Origin: Mycolicibacterium sp. HK-90
GTDB taxonomy: Bacteria > Actinomycetota > Actinomycetes > Mycobacteriales > Mycobacteriaceae
Assembly (NCBI RefSeq): GCF_030486405.1
Contig: NZ_CP129613.1
Coordinates: 1-64,000 of the forward strand
DNA length: 64,000 nucleotides
Direction: 5' to 3'
Positions 41,526-49,951 of the stretch are shown in pieces. Both the position numbers and the translations under genes were made by a program. Position 1 is the stretch's first letter, and each line of letters starts with the position of its first letter. The notes under the pieces were generated by a model that saw nothing but the letters and a program-made list of their open reading frames with translations, had not been told where the DNA came from and ran no database searches.

Positions 41526-42745
41526 TCAGAATCGCGGGGGCATTCGTCGCCATCACCATCGCCGTCACGGCGGTGGGCTGCACAAGGGAGGCACCGGAAC
41601 CGCAGCCCAAGGCTGCTGAGCAGACCGAGGCCAAGTCCGGGGAGGTCGATGCCGCTGCGCTCGACCCTGGCAACTATCCGACAAAGCCCTTGCCGCCCAT
41701 GGGAAATGGTGGCGACCGCCAGCATGTCGCGGTGTTGGAGGCGAACCGGATTGCCGAGGCGGTGGTGGGGCCGTGGGAGGTTGACCCGGCCATCGTCGAG
41801 CCGGCAGGGCTCGGTCTCGCAGGATCCGGTGGACTTCCCATCCTGCCGGAGAAACTGCAGTTGGTCACCAGTGAACAGGCGGCCGAAGTGGGCAAAACGG
41901 GAATGATCACCGGCTACGCATCGACCCGCAAGATCCCAGATCAGAAGGTCCTCACCAATGTCGTGTTGGAGATGCAGGACCCAGAGGCCGCCAAGGTCGC
42001 AGCACGCGACATGCCCCAGAAGATGCTGGATTACGCCGGCCAGTACGAGTTCACCAAGGGCACCTCGGTTGTGCCGATTCCGGGCCACGATGACGCATTT
42101 GCTGTCGCTTCTACCGCCACCAAGTACCAGCAGGAAGGGCTGCGCCAGACGGTGAACTCATTCACCGCGCGCGGCCCCTTTGTCCTCATGCAGATGGCAC
42201 AAACCAACGGAGACATGTCCGAAGCGGTGTCGCTGGTCGCCAAAACACTCGACCTGCAGGTACCGGCGATCGATGGCTTCACCGCGACCCCGCCGGCAGA
42301 GTTGGTGAACCTGCCCAAGGATCCGACCGGGTTGTTGGCGCGCGCGCTGCCGGTCGCTCCCAAGGAAGAAACGTTCAGCGACAATGCCACGCTGGGACCG
42401 CGGGCCATGCTGCATCTGGAACCGAATCCTGTTGTGGCAAGCAAGACCTACGGCGATGCCGGGGTCGACGTAAGGGTAGACGCGAATTCATCGGTTTTCC
42501 GCACTCGTGACAATGCCGCGGCCAAGACACTCGCGGCCAACTATTCGAAAACAGAAAGCCGACCTGTTGCCCCCACCGATGCGGTGCCCGATCTTCCCGG
42601 CAGCACGTGCTACGAGCTGACCGGTGCTGAGAAGTTTGCTTGCACGGGCGTGTTCGATCGGTACACCTTCGCGGTGTATGGAAAACGACTGAAGGACGCG
42701 CACCAGATGGCCGCTGCGCAATATTTGCTTCTGGCGGCCAAGTGA
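41522..42745 (+). CDS. Predicted lipoprotein, DUF7373-like
   Basis: 407 residues. The signal peptide MIRIAGAFVAITIAVTAVGC ends with a lipobox (T-A-V-G-C), so it should be anchored outside the membrane. The body contains LDPGNYPTKPLPP, LEANRIAEAVVGPWEVDP and a C-terminal Cys pair (CYELTGAEKFAC). It is a paralogue of the next gene (shared GNY-T/D-P, R-I/L-A-D/E-x-V-V-G-P-W and Q-Y-L-x-L ends). This resembles the mycobacterial DUF7373 lipoprotein family, whose function is unknown. Coupled to both neighbours by four-base overlaps. Confidence 0.8.
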   Translation: MIRIAGAFVAITIAVTAVGCTREAPEPQPKAAEQTEAKSGEVDAAALDPGNYPTKPLPPMGNGGDRQHVAVLEANRIAEAVVGPWEVDPAIVEPAGLGLAGSGGLPILPEKLQLVTSEQAAEVGKTGMITGYASTRKIPDQKVLTNVVLEMQDPEAAKVAARDMPQKMLDYAGQYEFTKGTSVVPIPGHDDAFAVASTATKYQQEGLRQTVNSFTARGPFVLMQMAQTNGDMSEAVSLVAKTLDLQVPAIDGFTATPPAELVNLPKDPTGLLARALPVAPKEETFSDNATLGPRAMLHLEPNPVVASKTYGDAGVDVRVDANSSVFRTRDNAAAKTLAANYSKTESRPVAPTDAVPDLPGSTCYELTGAEKFACTGVFDRYTFAVYGKRLKDAHQMAAAQYLLLAAK

Positions 42746-43938
42746 TCCGCGTCGGTGGCTCCGTGCGATTGCTGGGCGTTGTCGGCGGGCTGACGCTGGC
42801 TGTCGGGCTCACCGGGTGTAGCACCGTGATCGAGGGCGCTGCCGTCAAAGACCCCGCAGTGGCGGCGGATGCTGTCAACACGGCACTGCTGAGGCCGGGC
42901 AATTACGACACCGCTCCCTACCCGGCTCCGAAGCCGGACGCACAGACCGCCAAGCAAGTGGATGCTCAGCGGTTGGCCGACCACGTTGTCGGCCCGTGGC
43001 AGGTCGACCCCGCGCTCACTCTACCGTTGGTCGCCACGATCGGTCCGGCACTGTCGGACAGGGGTGTTGATCACGTGATCGGCGCTCCGGTCGGCCAAAT
43101 CGCTGTCGATCACCGGTTCATCAACGGGTTCGTGACCAGTCGCGCCAACACATTGAAGGCGGAAGAGCCGCGGACCTCGCTGGTCAACATGGTTTTGCGT
43201 TTTCCCACTGCGGAAGACGCGGCGGCGGTGGCCGCCGCGGCCCACGAGCAGATGCCAGCCGGCGGCACGGCCCCAGAACCAGCGAGCATCGCGGGGCACC
43301 CCGCGGCGCTGGCAACCCGCAGGCCCATCGACGGGGGCGCCCAGGTGATCAGCTTCACCGCGCATGGCCCCTACGTGCTCTACCAGAGCGCGAAAACCCC
43401 CGAGGGGCGGGCCCCCGAGGAATTGGTGGCGAAAGCCCTCGACTTGCAGATCCCGGCTGTCGATGCGTTCAAACCGACTGACCCAGCACAATTTCCCACA
43501 ATGGAGCTGGACCCTACCCACCTCATCGCCCGCACCCTGCGCATCAAGAAACCCACCACCATGCAGGGAGTTTACGGTCGACACGGCGTCCTGCATTATG
43601 ACCATCCGGATTTGGCCGGACCGATGGAAGCCGCTGGCGTCGACGCCGTTTCGATAGGCCAAACCCAGATGTACGTCTATCAAACCCGTGACCCCGCAGC
43701 GGCCAAGGAGCTTGCCGCCAAGATTGCGGAAAGCCTCGGCAAGGAAGCGAAACCGTCCGAGACAGTGCCCGGGATGCCCACTGCAAAGTGCTTTGATGCT
43801 GCCGGAGCATCGCTACTTATGCTCCGGGCCGGCTGTGTCGTAGCTGCCGATCGGTGGGTCCTCCGCTCTGCCTCCCAGCAACCCCGTGATGCCGCACAGC
43901 AACTCGCAGCCCAGTACCTGATGCTGGTCGGAAAGTAA
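42742..43938 (+). CDS. Predicted lipoprotein, paralogue of the preceding gene
   Basis: 398 residues from GTG 42742, which overlaps the previous stop (GTGA). The signal peptide contains LGVVGGLTLAVGLTGC with a lipobox L-T-G-C. Shared features with the preceding lipoprotein include RPGNYDTAPYPAPK, QRLADHVVGPWQVDP, ALDLQIPAVDAF and the end QLAAQYLMLVGK. The pair could form an extracytoplasmic complex with the kinase encoded nine bases downstream; that is inference from the operon. Confidence 0.8.
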   Translation: MIRVGGSVRLLGVVGGLTLAVGLTGCSTVIEGAAVKDPAVAADAVNTALLRPGNYDTAPYPAPKPDAQTAKQVDAQRLADHVVGPWQVDPALTLPLVATIGPALSDRGVDHVIGAPVGQIAVDHRFINGFVTSRANTLKAEEPRTSLVNMVLRFPTAEDAAAVAAAAHEQMPAGGTAPEPASIAGHPAALATRRPIDGGAQVISFTAHGPYVLYQSAKTPEGRAPEELVAKALDLQIPAVDAFKPTDPAQFPTMELDPTHLIARTLRIKKPTTMQGVYGRHGVLHYDHPDLAGPMEAAGVDAVSIGQTQMYVYQTRDPAAAKELAAKIAESLGKEAKPSETVPGMPTAKCFDAAGASLLMLRAGCVVAADRWVLRSASQQPRDAAQQLAAQYLMLVGK

Positions 43939-43947
43939 AAGGCAACA

Positions 43948-46032
43948 ATGGAATTCAAGCCGGGTGACGTCGTCGGTGGCTATGCGATCCAAGGTGTCCT
44001 GGGTAGGGGCGGGATGGGGATCGTGTACCGCGCCGCCAATCCGACTTTGCCGCGCAGCGATGCGCTCAAGGTCCTCAGCGCTGAGTACTCCAACGACCCC
44101 CAGTTCCGGGCCCGCTTCGAACGCGAGGCCACCGTGGCCTCTACCCTCGGCCACCCGAACATCGTCGCCGTGTACTCGCGGGGGGAGACCGACGGCGGAC
44201 AGCTATGGATCGCGATGCAGTACGTCGCCGGTACGGATGCTGATCGCGAGTTGCTCGACGGCAGAATGACTCCCGATCGGGCTGCCCATGTGATCGGCGA
44301 GGTAGCGAAAGCCCTCGACTACGCACACCGGCGCCACGTGCTGCACCGTGACGTCAAGCCGGCGAACTTCCTGATCGCTCCTGCCGAACACGAGGGTGAT
44401 GACGAACGGGTGTTTCTGGCCGACTTCGGCATCGCACGGGCCAAAGACGACACGGCCCACCTGACAACCGATGGCACGGTGATGGCGTCGATAGCCTACG
44501 CCGCACCCGAGGCGCTCAGCGGAAGCTCCGATCAGCTCGACCATCGCGCAGATATTTATTCGTTGGGCTGCAGCCTGTTTCGGCTGCTGACGGGCAAGAC
44601 TCCGTTTGCGGGACGCGGCGGTGTTCCGGCGATCGTCACGGCCCACGTGTTCGAGGATCCGCCCAAGGTCACCGACCTGGCGCCGCATCTGCCTGTCGGT
44701 CTCAACGACGTCATCGCCAAGGCGATGGCAAAGAATCCTGACGCGCGCTACCAGACGGCGCGTGAATTGGCCGAGGCGACGACCGCGGCGCTGGCTGACA
44801 CCACGACGGCGGTGCCCCGCTCTACGGTCACCCAGGCGTGGGATGCCGGGCCGTCGCTCGCCGACGGAGTTACCCACCCTGCGGGCCGCCCTCCGAACTG
44901 GCGCCCGGCAGGACCACATCCGACGGGGCAAAGCCCGCACCCTGGACCCGCTGTGCCGCATCCCAGCGGCCAATTCAGTGGGGCGAATGCCAGGACTCAA
45001 CCCCGTGAGTTCACCGGGCCGCCTCCAGCGCCCAGATCCGCGGCGGTCATGCCCGCTGTTCCGAAGAAGTCGCTCAAGCGGCGCTTGGTGATTCCGGCTG
45101 CAGCCGTGGTACTCGTTGCAGTGGTTGCGGTCGCGGGATTCGTGATGCTGTATCGAAACAACCCGAACAACGCCCCCTATTCTCCGCAGTCCATCACGCA
45201 TGCGCACGGCACCACTGAGATCACTGAGAGTCCGCGGGCTGTGGCCGCGCTGGGCCCCGGTGACGCGGATGCGCTGTTGGCGTTGGGATTGCAACCGGTG
45301 GCTATCGCAACGTCGGGAGGCACTGTGCCGTCCTGGATCAGTGACGAGCTCACCGGTGATCCCGCGGTGATGAACTTTATCGACACCAGCGCCATCGGGG
45401 CCGCCAAGCCTGATCTGATCCTTGCCACTGGAGATGTCGACGATGCGACATACGAGCGACTTACGGCTATTGCACCGACGGTTACCCGGCCGAGTGACAG
45501 CGACCAGCCGTGGAATTGGCAATCTCAGCTGAAGTGGATTGCCAAGATCGTCGGCAAGGAAGGTGCGGCAACACAGCTGACGTCGACGATCGCAACCCAG
45601 CAAAACGATCTGCGTAACCAGAACAGCAAGGCGGCGGGTAAGACTGTTTCGGTGCTGAACATGGCTGACAGTGGCCTTAGTTGGACGCTGATGCCTTCCA
45701 ACGCCGCCGATTTCCTGACCTCGATCGGGCTGACCTATGACCAGAAATTGGCCCGTGAGGAGGGGGAGACGGCAGCCACCAGAGTGGTGGGAAACCTCGC
45801 CAAGCTGTATATGGTCGACACCAGCGTGCTGATCGTGATCCGTACCGATGCGGCCGCGGGTGGCGGCGGCGCCGCCGGCTTGCCGACAGAACTCGGCGCA
45901 TTCCGTGGGGCGATGGTGATCGTGGATGATCCCGATACCGTTGCTGCATTCGAGAATCCGGGTGGCGTACTGGCTACCCAGTTTCTGGACAAGACATTCG
46001 TTCCGCAGCTGGTCGAGCAAATGCCGGCATAG
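43948..46032 (+). CDS. Transmembrane Ser/Thr kinase fused to a FecB-like binding-protein domain
   Basis: 694 residues. The kinase domain (1-275) has GRGGMGIVYRA, Lys41, the catalytic H133-R-D135-x-K-P-x-N140, D159-F-G161 and AAPEAL. A Pro-rich linker leads to one transmembrane helix (about 380-404). The extracytoplasmic part (about 415-694) looks like a type III periplasmic binding protein of the FecB/BtuF kind: AVAALGPGDADALLALGLQPVA region, KPDLILA, a long central helix, and FRGAMVIVDD. Such domains bind iron-siderophores, cobalamin or heme. It closes the operon begun by the FHA-XRE gene. A ligand-sensing kinase is a strong inference; the ligand is unknown. Confidence 0.88.
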   Translation: MEFKPGDVVGGYAIQGVLGRGGMGIVYRAANPTLPRSDALKVLSAEYSNDPQFRARFEREATVASTLGHPNIVAVYSRGETDGGQLWIAMQYVAGTDADRELLDGRMTPDRAAHVIGEVAKALDYAHRRHVLHRDVKPANFLIAPAEHEGDDERVFLADFGIARAKDDTAHLTTDGTVMASIAYAAPEALSGSSDQLDHRADIYSLGCSLFRLLTGKTPFAGRGGVPAIVTAHVFEDPPKVTDLAPHLPVGLNDVIAKAMAKNPDARYQTARELAEATTAALADTTTAVPRSTVTQAWDAGPSLADGVTHPAGRPPNWRPAGPHPTGQSPHPGPAVPHPSGQFSGANARTQPREFTGPPPAPRSAAVMPAVPKKSLKRRLVIPAAAVVLVAVVAVAGFVMLYRNNPNNAPYSPQSITHAHGTTEITESPRAVAALGPGDADALLALGLQPVAIATSGGTVPSWISDELTGDPAVMNFIDTSAIGAAKPDLILATGDVDDATYERLTAIAPTVTRPSDSDQPWNWQSQLKWIAKIVGKEGAATQLTSTIATQQNDLRNQNSKAAGKTVSVLNMADSGLSWTLMPSNAADFLTSIGLTYDQKLAREEGETAATRVVGNLAKLYMVDTSVLIVIRTDAAAGGGGAAGLPTELGAFRGAMVIVDDPDTVAAFENPGGVLATQFLDKTFVPQLVEQMPA

Positions 46033-46041
46033 ACCCGATCA

Positions 46042-46272
46042 TCACGCGGCGAGCAACACGTTGCCCTGGTCGAACTCAATTGCAAAACGCGGTGAGTACA
46101 AACAATCCTTGACTTTGCCCTGCTCTGTATCGAGCTGACGGTATTCCCGGTCCCACTCTTGATGTTGGCCGTAGGTCAGCGACCAGTTGGACAGCTGTAA
46201 CCGGAAATGGCCGAAAGTTGTTTCAGCACCACCGAATTCAACATGCCGGACTTGAAACAGAACTGCCGGTGT
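46042..46272 (-). pseudogene. Possible C-terminal remnant of a gene
   Basis: In this otherwise empty gap the minus strand is open for 76 codons, reading as protein-like sequence (for example GHFRLQLSNWSLTYGQHQEW and SPRFAIEFDQGNVLLAA) before a stop at 46042. An in-frame stop lies directly upstream (46273-46275) and there is no early ATG/GTG/TTG. It could be the tail of a decayed gene or chance. I do not recognise the family. Confidence 0.35.
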
Positions 46273-46316
46273 TCAGGCGAACGAAATGTGCGTCAGGAAT
46301 CTGCGTGGACGCGGGC

Positions 46317-46361
46317 GTCACACGGACCAAGCCAAAACCTGGCCGGCCCGGTCCGTGTGAC
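46317..46361. terminator. 12-bp perfect inverted repeat
   Basis: GTCACACGGACC (46317-46328) and GGTCCGTGTGAC (46350-46361) are exact reverse complements with a 21-base loop. It ends eight bases past the stop of the minus-strand sensor gene, so it is probably that gene's terminator, although no T-run follows. Confidence 0.65.
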
Positions 46362-46368
46362 GGACAGA

Positions 46369-47445
46369 CTAGCGTTTGCCGGTGATCTTGGCGCCGATGT
46401 CTCGGACAAGTGTGTAACCGGACGAGGCGACATTCAGGGAGCAGACCCGCACGTCGACGATGACGTTCTTGCGCGGGCTCATGCCCCGCTGGCAGCCTTT
46501 GTCGCTGCCTGCATGGTCCTTCCACATCAGCAGCTGGGCTGTGCCGTCACTCTCGGCGGCCACGCCCGTTTTGATTGTCTGCTCTTGTCCGCCGCCAGAA
46601 GTGTTGATCTCGGTGTAGTTGCAGCCCTTCCAAGCGGTGTATTGGTCGTTGAAGAATCTGGTGGCTTCGGTTTCGGAGTTGAAGGCGATCACTGCCTGCA
46701 TAACTGTGGTGTCAATTGCCTTGTCGGAGAGGATCTGTCCGGCAAAACCTGAGTAGTTGGCCGTCCTGTAGACGTAGTCGATGCCGGGCAGAAGGGCGCC
46801 GGCGCAGTTGGACGGCTCCACCGTCATGCCGCTGAACGGTGAAGTCTGTGTCGCGGCCGCCGGGGTGAAGTTCCCCGTGAATCGTTCGTTGAGGTCCGAG
46901 ACCGACGCCAGCAGGCCTGGCAGGCTGGCTGGGTCTACGGCCTCGGAGGCGCTGACCGTGGGGGCTTCGGAGGTGGTGGGGGCCGACGAGGTCGGGGTTT
47001 TGGGTGAGCCGTCGGTTGCGCCTTTTGGCTCGTCGCCGGTGTCGGTGGCTGCGGAATTGGCGGTGTCGGACTTCTTGTCGTCGGATCCGGAATTGATGAT
47101 GTCGCCGCCGAGGAAGAACAGTCCTGCTCCTGCCAAGACGATGACTGCGATCACTGCGGTGGCGATCAGTCCCCAGGGTTTCTTTTTTCCTGGTGGTGTC
47201 GGGATTCCGGTGGGGTATCCGGCTACGGGGTATTGCCCGGGTGGTTGGGGTGGCTGCCACCCTCCGCCTGCTGCCGGTGTGGCCGGGGGTGGTGTCTGTG
47301 GTGGCCAGCTTGGCGGGGCAGGTTGGGCGTAGCCGTACTGCGGAGGCACCGGGCTGGTGGGCGGCGCGGCCGGGGGTGGGAGCGGTCGATCAGACGGCCA
47401 ATCAGTGGTCATTTCTGCATCGCGATCGGGATCGTGTGTGCTCAT
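46369..47445 (-). CDS. Membrane protein with PknH-type sensor domain (copy A)
   Basis: 358 residues. A cytoplasmic Pro-rich segment (about 25-85), one transmembrane helix (KKKPWGLIATAVIAVIVLAG), a Ser/Thr-rich stalk and a C-terminal extracytoplasmic domain of about 190 residues. That domain has the four-cysteine pattern of the PknH sensor: PSNCAGA, WKGCNYTE, KGCQRGMS and VRVCS. There is no kinase domain, so it is a stand-alone sensor or ligand-binding protein. Its first half is almost identical at DNA level to that of the next gene. Confidence 0.83.
   Translation of the reverse strand: MSTHDPDRDAEMTTDWPSDRPLPPPAAPPTSPVPPQYGYAQPAPPSWPPQTPPPATPAAGGGWQPPQPPGQYPVAGYPTGIPTPPGKKKPWGLIATAVIAVIVLAGAGLFFLGGDIINSGSDDKKSDTANSAATDTGDEPKGATDGSPKTPTSSAPTTSEAPTVSASEAVDPASLPGLLASVSDLNERFTGNFTPAAATQTSPFSGMTVEPSNCAGALLPGIDYVYRTANYSGFAGQILSDKAIDTTVMQAVIAFNSETEATRFFNDQYTAWKGCNYTEINTSGGGQEQTIKTGVAAESDGTAQLLMWKDHAGSDKGCQRGMSPRKNVIVDVRVCSLNVASSGYTLVRDIGAKITGKR
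46993..47358 (-). repeat. 366-bp duplicated block, copy 1
   Basis: Nearly identical, by eye with two mismatches, to 48186-48551. It encodes the proline-rich segment, transmembrane helix and stalk start of sensor copy A. Flanking coding sequence is much more diverged. Confidence 0.9.
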
Positions 47446-47555
47446 TGGTATTCAGCCTGCCTTTGGTTGTGTGGCAATTCAGTGCGGTTGTGTGGAGACA
47501 ATCGGACTCGGTCCAAGTTCGCACGGGAAGTTCGCTCCCGGTGCGCTCCCCGTCG

Positions 47556-48692
47556 TCAGCGCTTACCGGTGATCTTCTTGCCGATGTCTTCGGTGAGGCC
47601 CTGCCCCAGCGTCATGGTGCCCTTAGGCGTGCAGATCCGGACGTCGACGATCACGTTGTTGTGTGGGCTCATTGCGTGTTCGCAGCCTCCGGCGCTTCCG
47701 GCGGGCTTGTTGCCCGGGTAGATGAGGTTGGATGCGACGCCGTCGCTTTCGCTCGACATACCGATCTTCATCACGTCGTGTTGTCCGCCACCGGAAATGG
47801 TGACCTCGGTGTAGTGGCAGGCTCGCCAGCTGGTGTATTGGTCGTTGAAGAACCGGGTTGCCTCCGTTTCGGAGCTGAACGAGATCACCGACTGGATGAC
47901 TTTGGTGGATGTCGCATCGTCGGTGAGGATCTCGCCGGCGAATCCGGTGTAGTTGGCCGTCTTGTAGACGTAGTCGATGCCGGGCAGCAGAGCGCCGGCA
48001 CAGTTGGAAGGCATTATCTGCACACCGGTGAAAGGCTCAGACTGCACCGGCCCCGTCGGCGTGAGGTTGGCGTCGAGATCCTCGCTGAGGGTTGCAGCCG
48101 ATTCCAGCAGGCCTGGCAGGTTGGACGGGTCCACCATCCCGTCGGCGCCTGCGGCAGGCGCCTCCGAACTCGGCGATCCGGAGGACGGGGTTTTGGGTGA
48201 GCCGTCGGTTGCGCCTTCCGGCTCGTCGCCGGTGTCGGTGGCTGCGGAATTGGCGGTGTCGGACTTCTTGTCGTCGGATCCGGAATTGATGATGTCGCCG
48301 CCGAGGAAGAACAGTCCTGCTCCTGCCAAGACGATGACTGCGATCACTGCGGTGGCGATCAGTCCCCAGGGTTTCTTTTTTCCTGGTGGTGTCGGGATTC
48401 CGGTGGGGTATCCGGCTACGGGGTATTGCCCGGGTGGTTGGGGTGGCTGCCACCCTCCGCCTGCTGCCGGTGTGGCCGGGGGTGGTGTCTGTGGTGGCCA
48501 GCTTGGCGGGGCAGGTTGGGCGTAGCCGTACTGCGGAGGCACCGGGCTGGTCGGCGGCGGCGCACTCGGGGTGTGTCGGGGCACCACGGTCGTGGCGCCA
48601 CCGTCGTCATCGACAGGCGGTGGCGGGACCGGTCGGTTGGAGGGCCACGCAGTGGTTCTATCGTCGTCGCGGTTGGGATCGAAAGTACTCAT
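47556..48692 (-). CDS. Membrane protein with PknH-type sensor domain (copy B)
   Basis: 378 residues from ATG 48690-48692. Same layout as copy A: short N-terminus with DDDRTTAWPSNRP, Pro-rich region, one transmembrane helix, stalk and a C-terminal sensor domain with PSNCAGA, WRACHYTE, GGCEHAMS and VRICT. The sensor halves of A and B are clearly homologous but diverged. It starts 17 bases after the stop of the next gene upstream (48710-49696), so the two are probably one transcript; copy A follows after 110 bases. Confidence 0.83.
   Translation of the reverse strand: MSTFDPNRDDDRTTAWPSNRPVPPPPVDDDGGATTVVPRHTPSAPPPTSPVPPQYGYAQPAPPSWPPQTPPPATPAAGGGWQPPQPPGQYPVAGYPTGIPTPPGKKKPWGLIATAVIAVIVLAGAGLFFLGGDIINSGSDDKKSDTANSAATDTGDEPEGATDGSPKTPSSGSPSSEAPAAGADGMVDPSNLPGLLESAATLSEDLDANLTPTGPVQSEPFTGVQIMPSNCAGALLPGIDYVYKTANYTGFAGEILTDDATSTKVIQSVISFSSETEATRFFNDQYTSWRACHYTEVTISGGGQHDVMKIGMSSESDGVASNLIYPGNKPAGSAGGCEHAMSPHNNVIVDVRICTPKGTMTLGQGLTEDIGKKITGKR
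48186..48551 (-). repeat. 366-bp duplicated block, copy 2
   Basis: Counterpart of 46993-47358, offset by 1193 bases. The two differences fall together in one codon pair and change Lys to Glu in the stalk (DEPKGA versus DEPEGA). Confidence 0.9.
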
Positions 48693-48709
48693 CAGATGCT
48701 GAGCCTGCC

Positions 48710-49696
48710 TTAATTGTTGGGAATACGGTCGGCGATTGTGGAGATCAACTCCGCGGCTTGGGCACTGCCGGCCGGGCTGCAGATCTGCACGTCGATGACG
48801 ATGTTGCGGCGAGAGCTGAGGCCGCGTTGGCAACCCAACGGTTTCATCTGTGAGTGGATCGACACGGTCAGCACACCGTTTTTCGTAGTCGGGCTGGAAA
48901 TTCTGCGGACGATGGCGTCCTCGCCGTCATTGCGGATCGTCAGCAATTCGAACTTGCAGTTGTCCCACCGGCCCGCCTCCAGAGACACGAAGTCCTTTGC
49001 CTGCTGGTCGCTTGGGAATGCCGCCACGGCTTGGGTGACGCTGTCTTGCCCGCGAGGGCCGGGCTCGGTAAAGAACTCTTGTGTCCGAATCGACGTGTAT
49101 CCGGACCGGTCGTAGGCAGGTGGCAACGCAACGTTCGCTACGCCGCCGCAGTCAGGGCGGTCGGTGCTCACAGCGGTGTAGGTGGTCTCGCCGTCGGCAG
49201 TGCGCGTGAGCGGGTCTGTGATCAGCAGGGCTTGCAGCGTCCCGGCGCTGGGAAGAAAACTGGCCAACTCGGCGCTGCTCACGGGTGCTGCGGAAGGGGC
49301 CGGCGGCGGTGACGGATCGGCCGTGTTGGTGTCAGTGGATCCCGACGCCGCGGTCGGACTGACGCCAGCTGCCGGGGGTGGAGTTTCGGCCGCAGTTGTC
49401 GCGTCGGCGGTGTTGGAAGACGATTGCGGGTCAGCGAATTTGGCTTTGTACACCCACAACCCAGCCCCGACGAGACCTGCGATCACGATTACGGCGAGTG
49501 CAGCGAGGCCGCGACCGGACCGTCGAGGCGGAGTGGGCGCCTGACCGTAGTTCGTCGATTGCGGCGGCCAGCTGGCGGCAGCGGCTGGGGGAGTCCAAGA
49601 AGCGACGGGCGGGCTGTATTGCTGCGGGCTCGGGTTGGGCGCGACATGGCCGGTGATGTACGGGCGGGTTTCGTCCCCGTCGCTGTTGTGGGTCAC
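48710..49696 (-). CDS. Membrane protein with PknH-type sensor domain (third, diverged)
   Basis: 328 residues from GTG 49694-49696. N-terminus with SDGDETRPYITGHV, a Pro-rich part, one transmembrane helix (GRGLAALAVIVIAGLVGAGL), stalk and a sensor-like domain with the same four cysteines (RPDCGG, WDNCKF, LGCQRGLS, VQICS). More distant from copies A and B than they are from each other. No enzymatic motif. Confidence 0.8.
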   Translation of the reverse strand: MTHNSDGDETRPYITGHVAPNPSPQQYSPPVASWTPPAAAASWPPQSTNYGQAPTPPRRSGRGLAALAVIVIAGLVGAGLWVYKAKFADPQSSSNTADATTAAETPPPAAGVSPTAASGSTDTNTADPSPPPAPSAAPVSSAELASFLPSAGTLQALLITDPLTRTADGETTYTAVSTDRPDCGGVANVALPPAYDRSGYTSIRTQEFFTEPGPRGQDSVTQAVAAFPSDQQAKDFVSLEAGRWDNCKFELLTIRNDGEDAIVRRISSPTTKNGVLTVSIHSQMKPLGCQRGLSSRRNIVIDVQICSPAGSAQAAELISTIADRIPNN

Positions 49697-49896
49697 AAGG
49701 CTGCCTTTTCCTTTGCCGGGACGCTTGAAAGTTGCGGCCGCGCGCGTCTGACAATGAAGCGGAGCGACGGCATGGATAGCTGCTGTCTGGCGCGCACAGG
49801 GTGTATCGAATCACGGTCAGTGTCGGCTACGCGCGGCACCTGACGTTTCGACGGTGGTTCGCCAGCTCCATGACAGCAGCCGCGCTGTGGTTGCAT

Positions 49897-49930
49897 GCCC
49901 TCGCGGGAAAGTAATCGACCGCGAGGGCAC
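49897..49930. terminator. Hairpin downstream of the secreted sensor-domain gene
   Basis: TGCCCTCGCGG pairs perfectly with CCGCGAGGGCA over a 12-base loop, 21 bases past the minus-strand stop at 49952. No T-run. Confidence 0.65.
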
Positions 49931-49951
49931 GCGTGCGGGTGGAACATGCGT

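Noticed and set aside
46207..46752. 181-codon plus-strand frame opposite sensor copy A
   Set aside because: Mostly antisense to the supported sensor gene and crosses its terminator; no family features.
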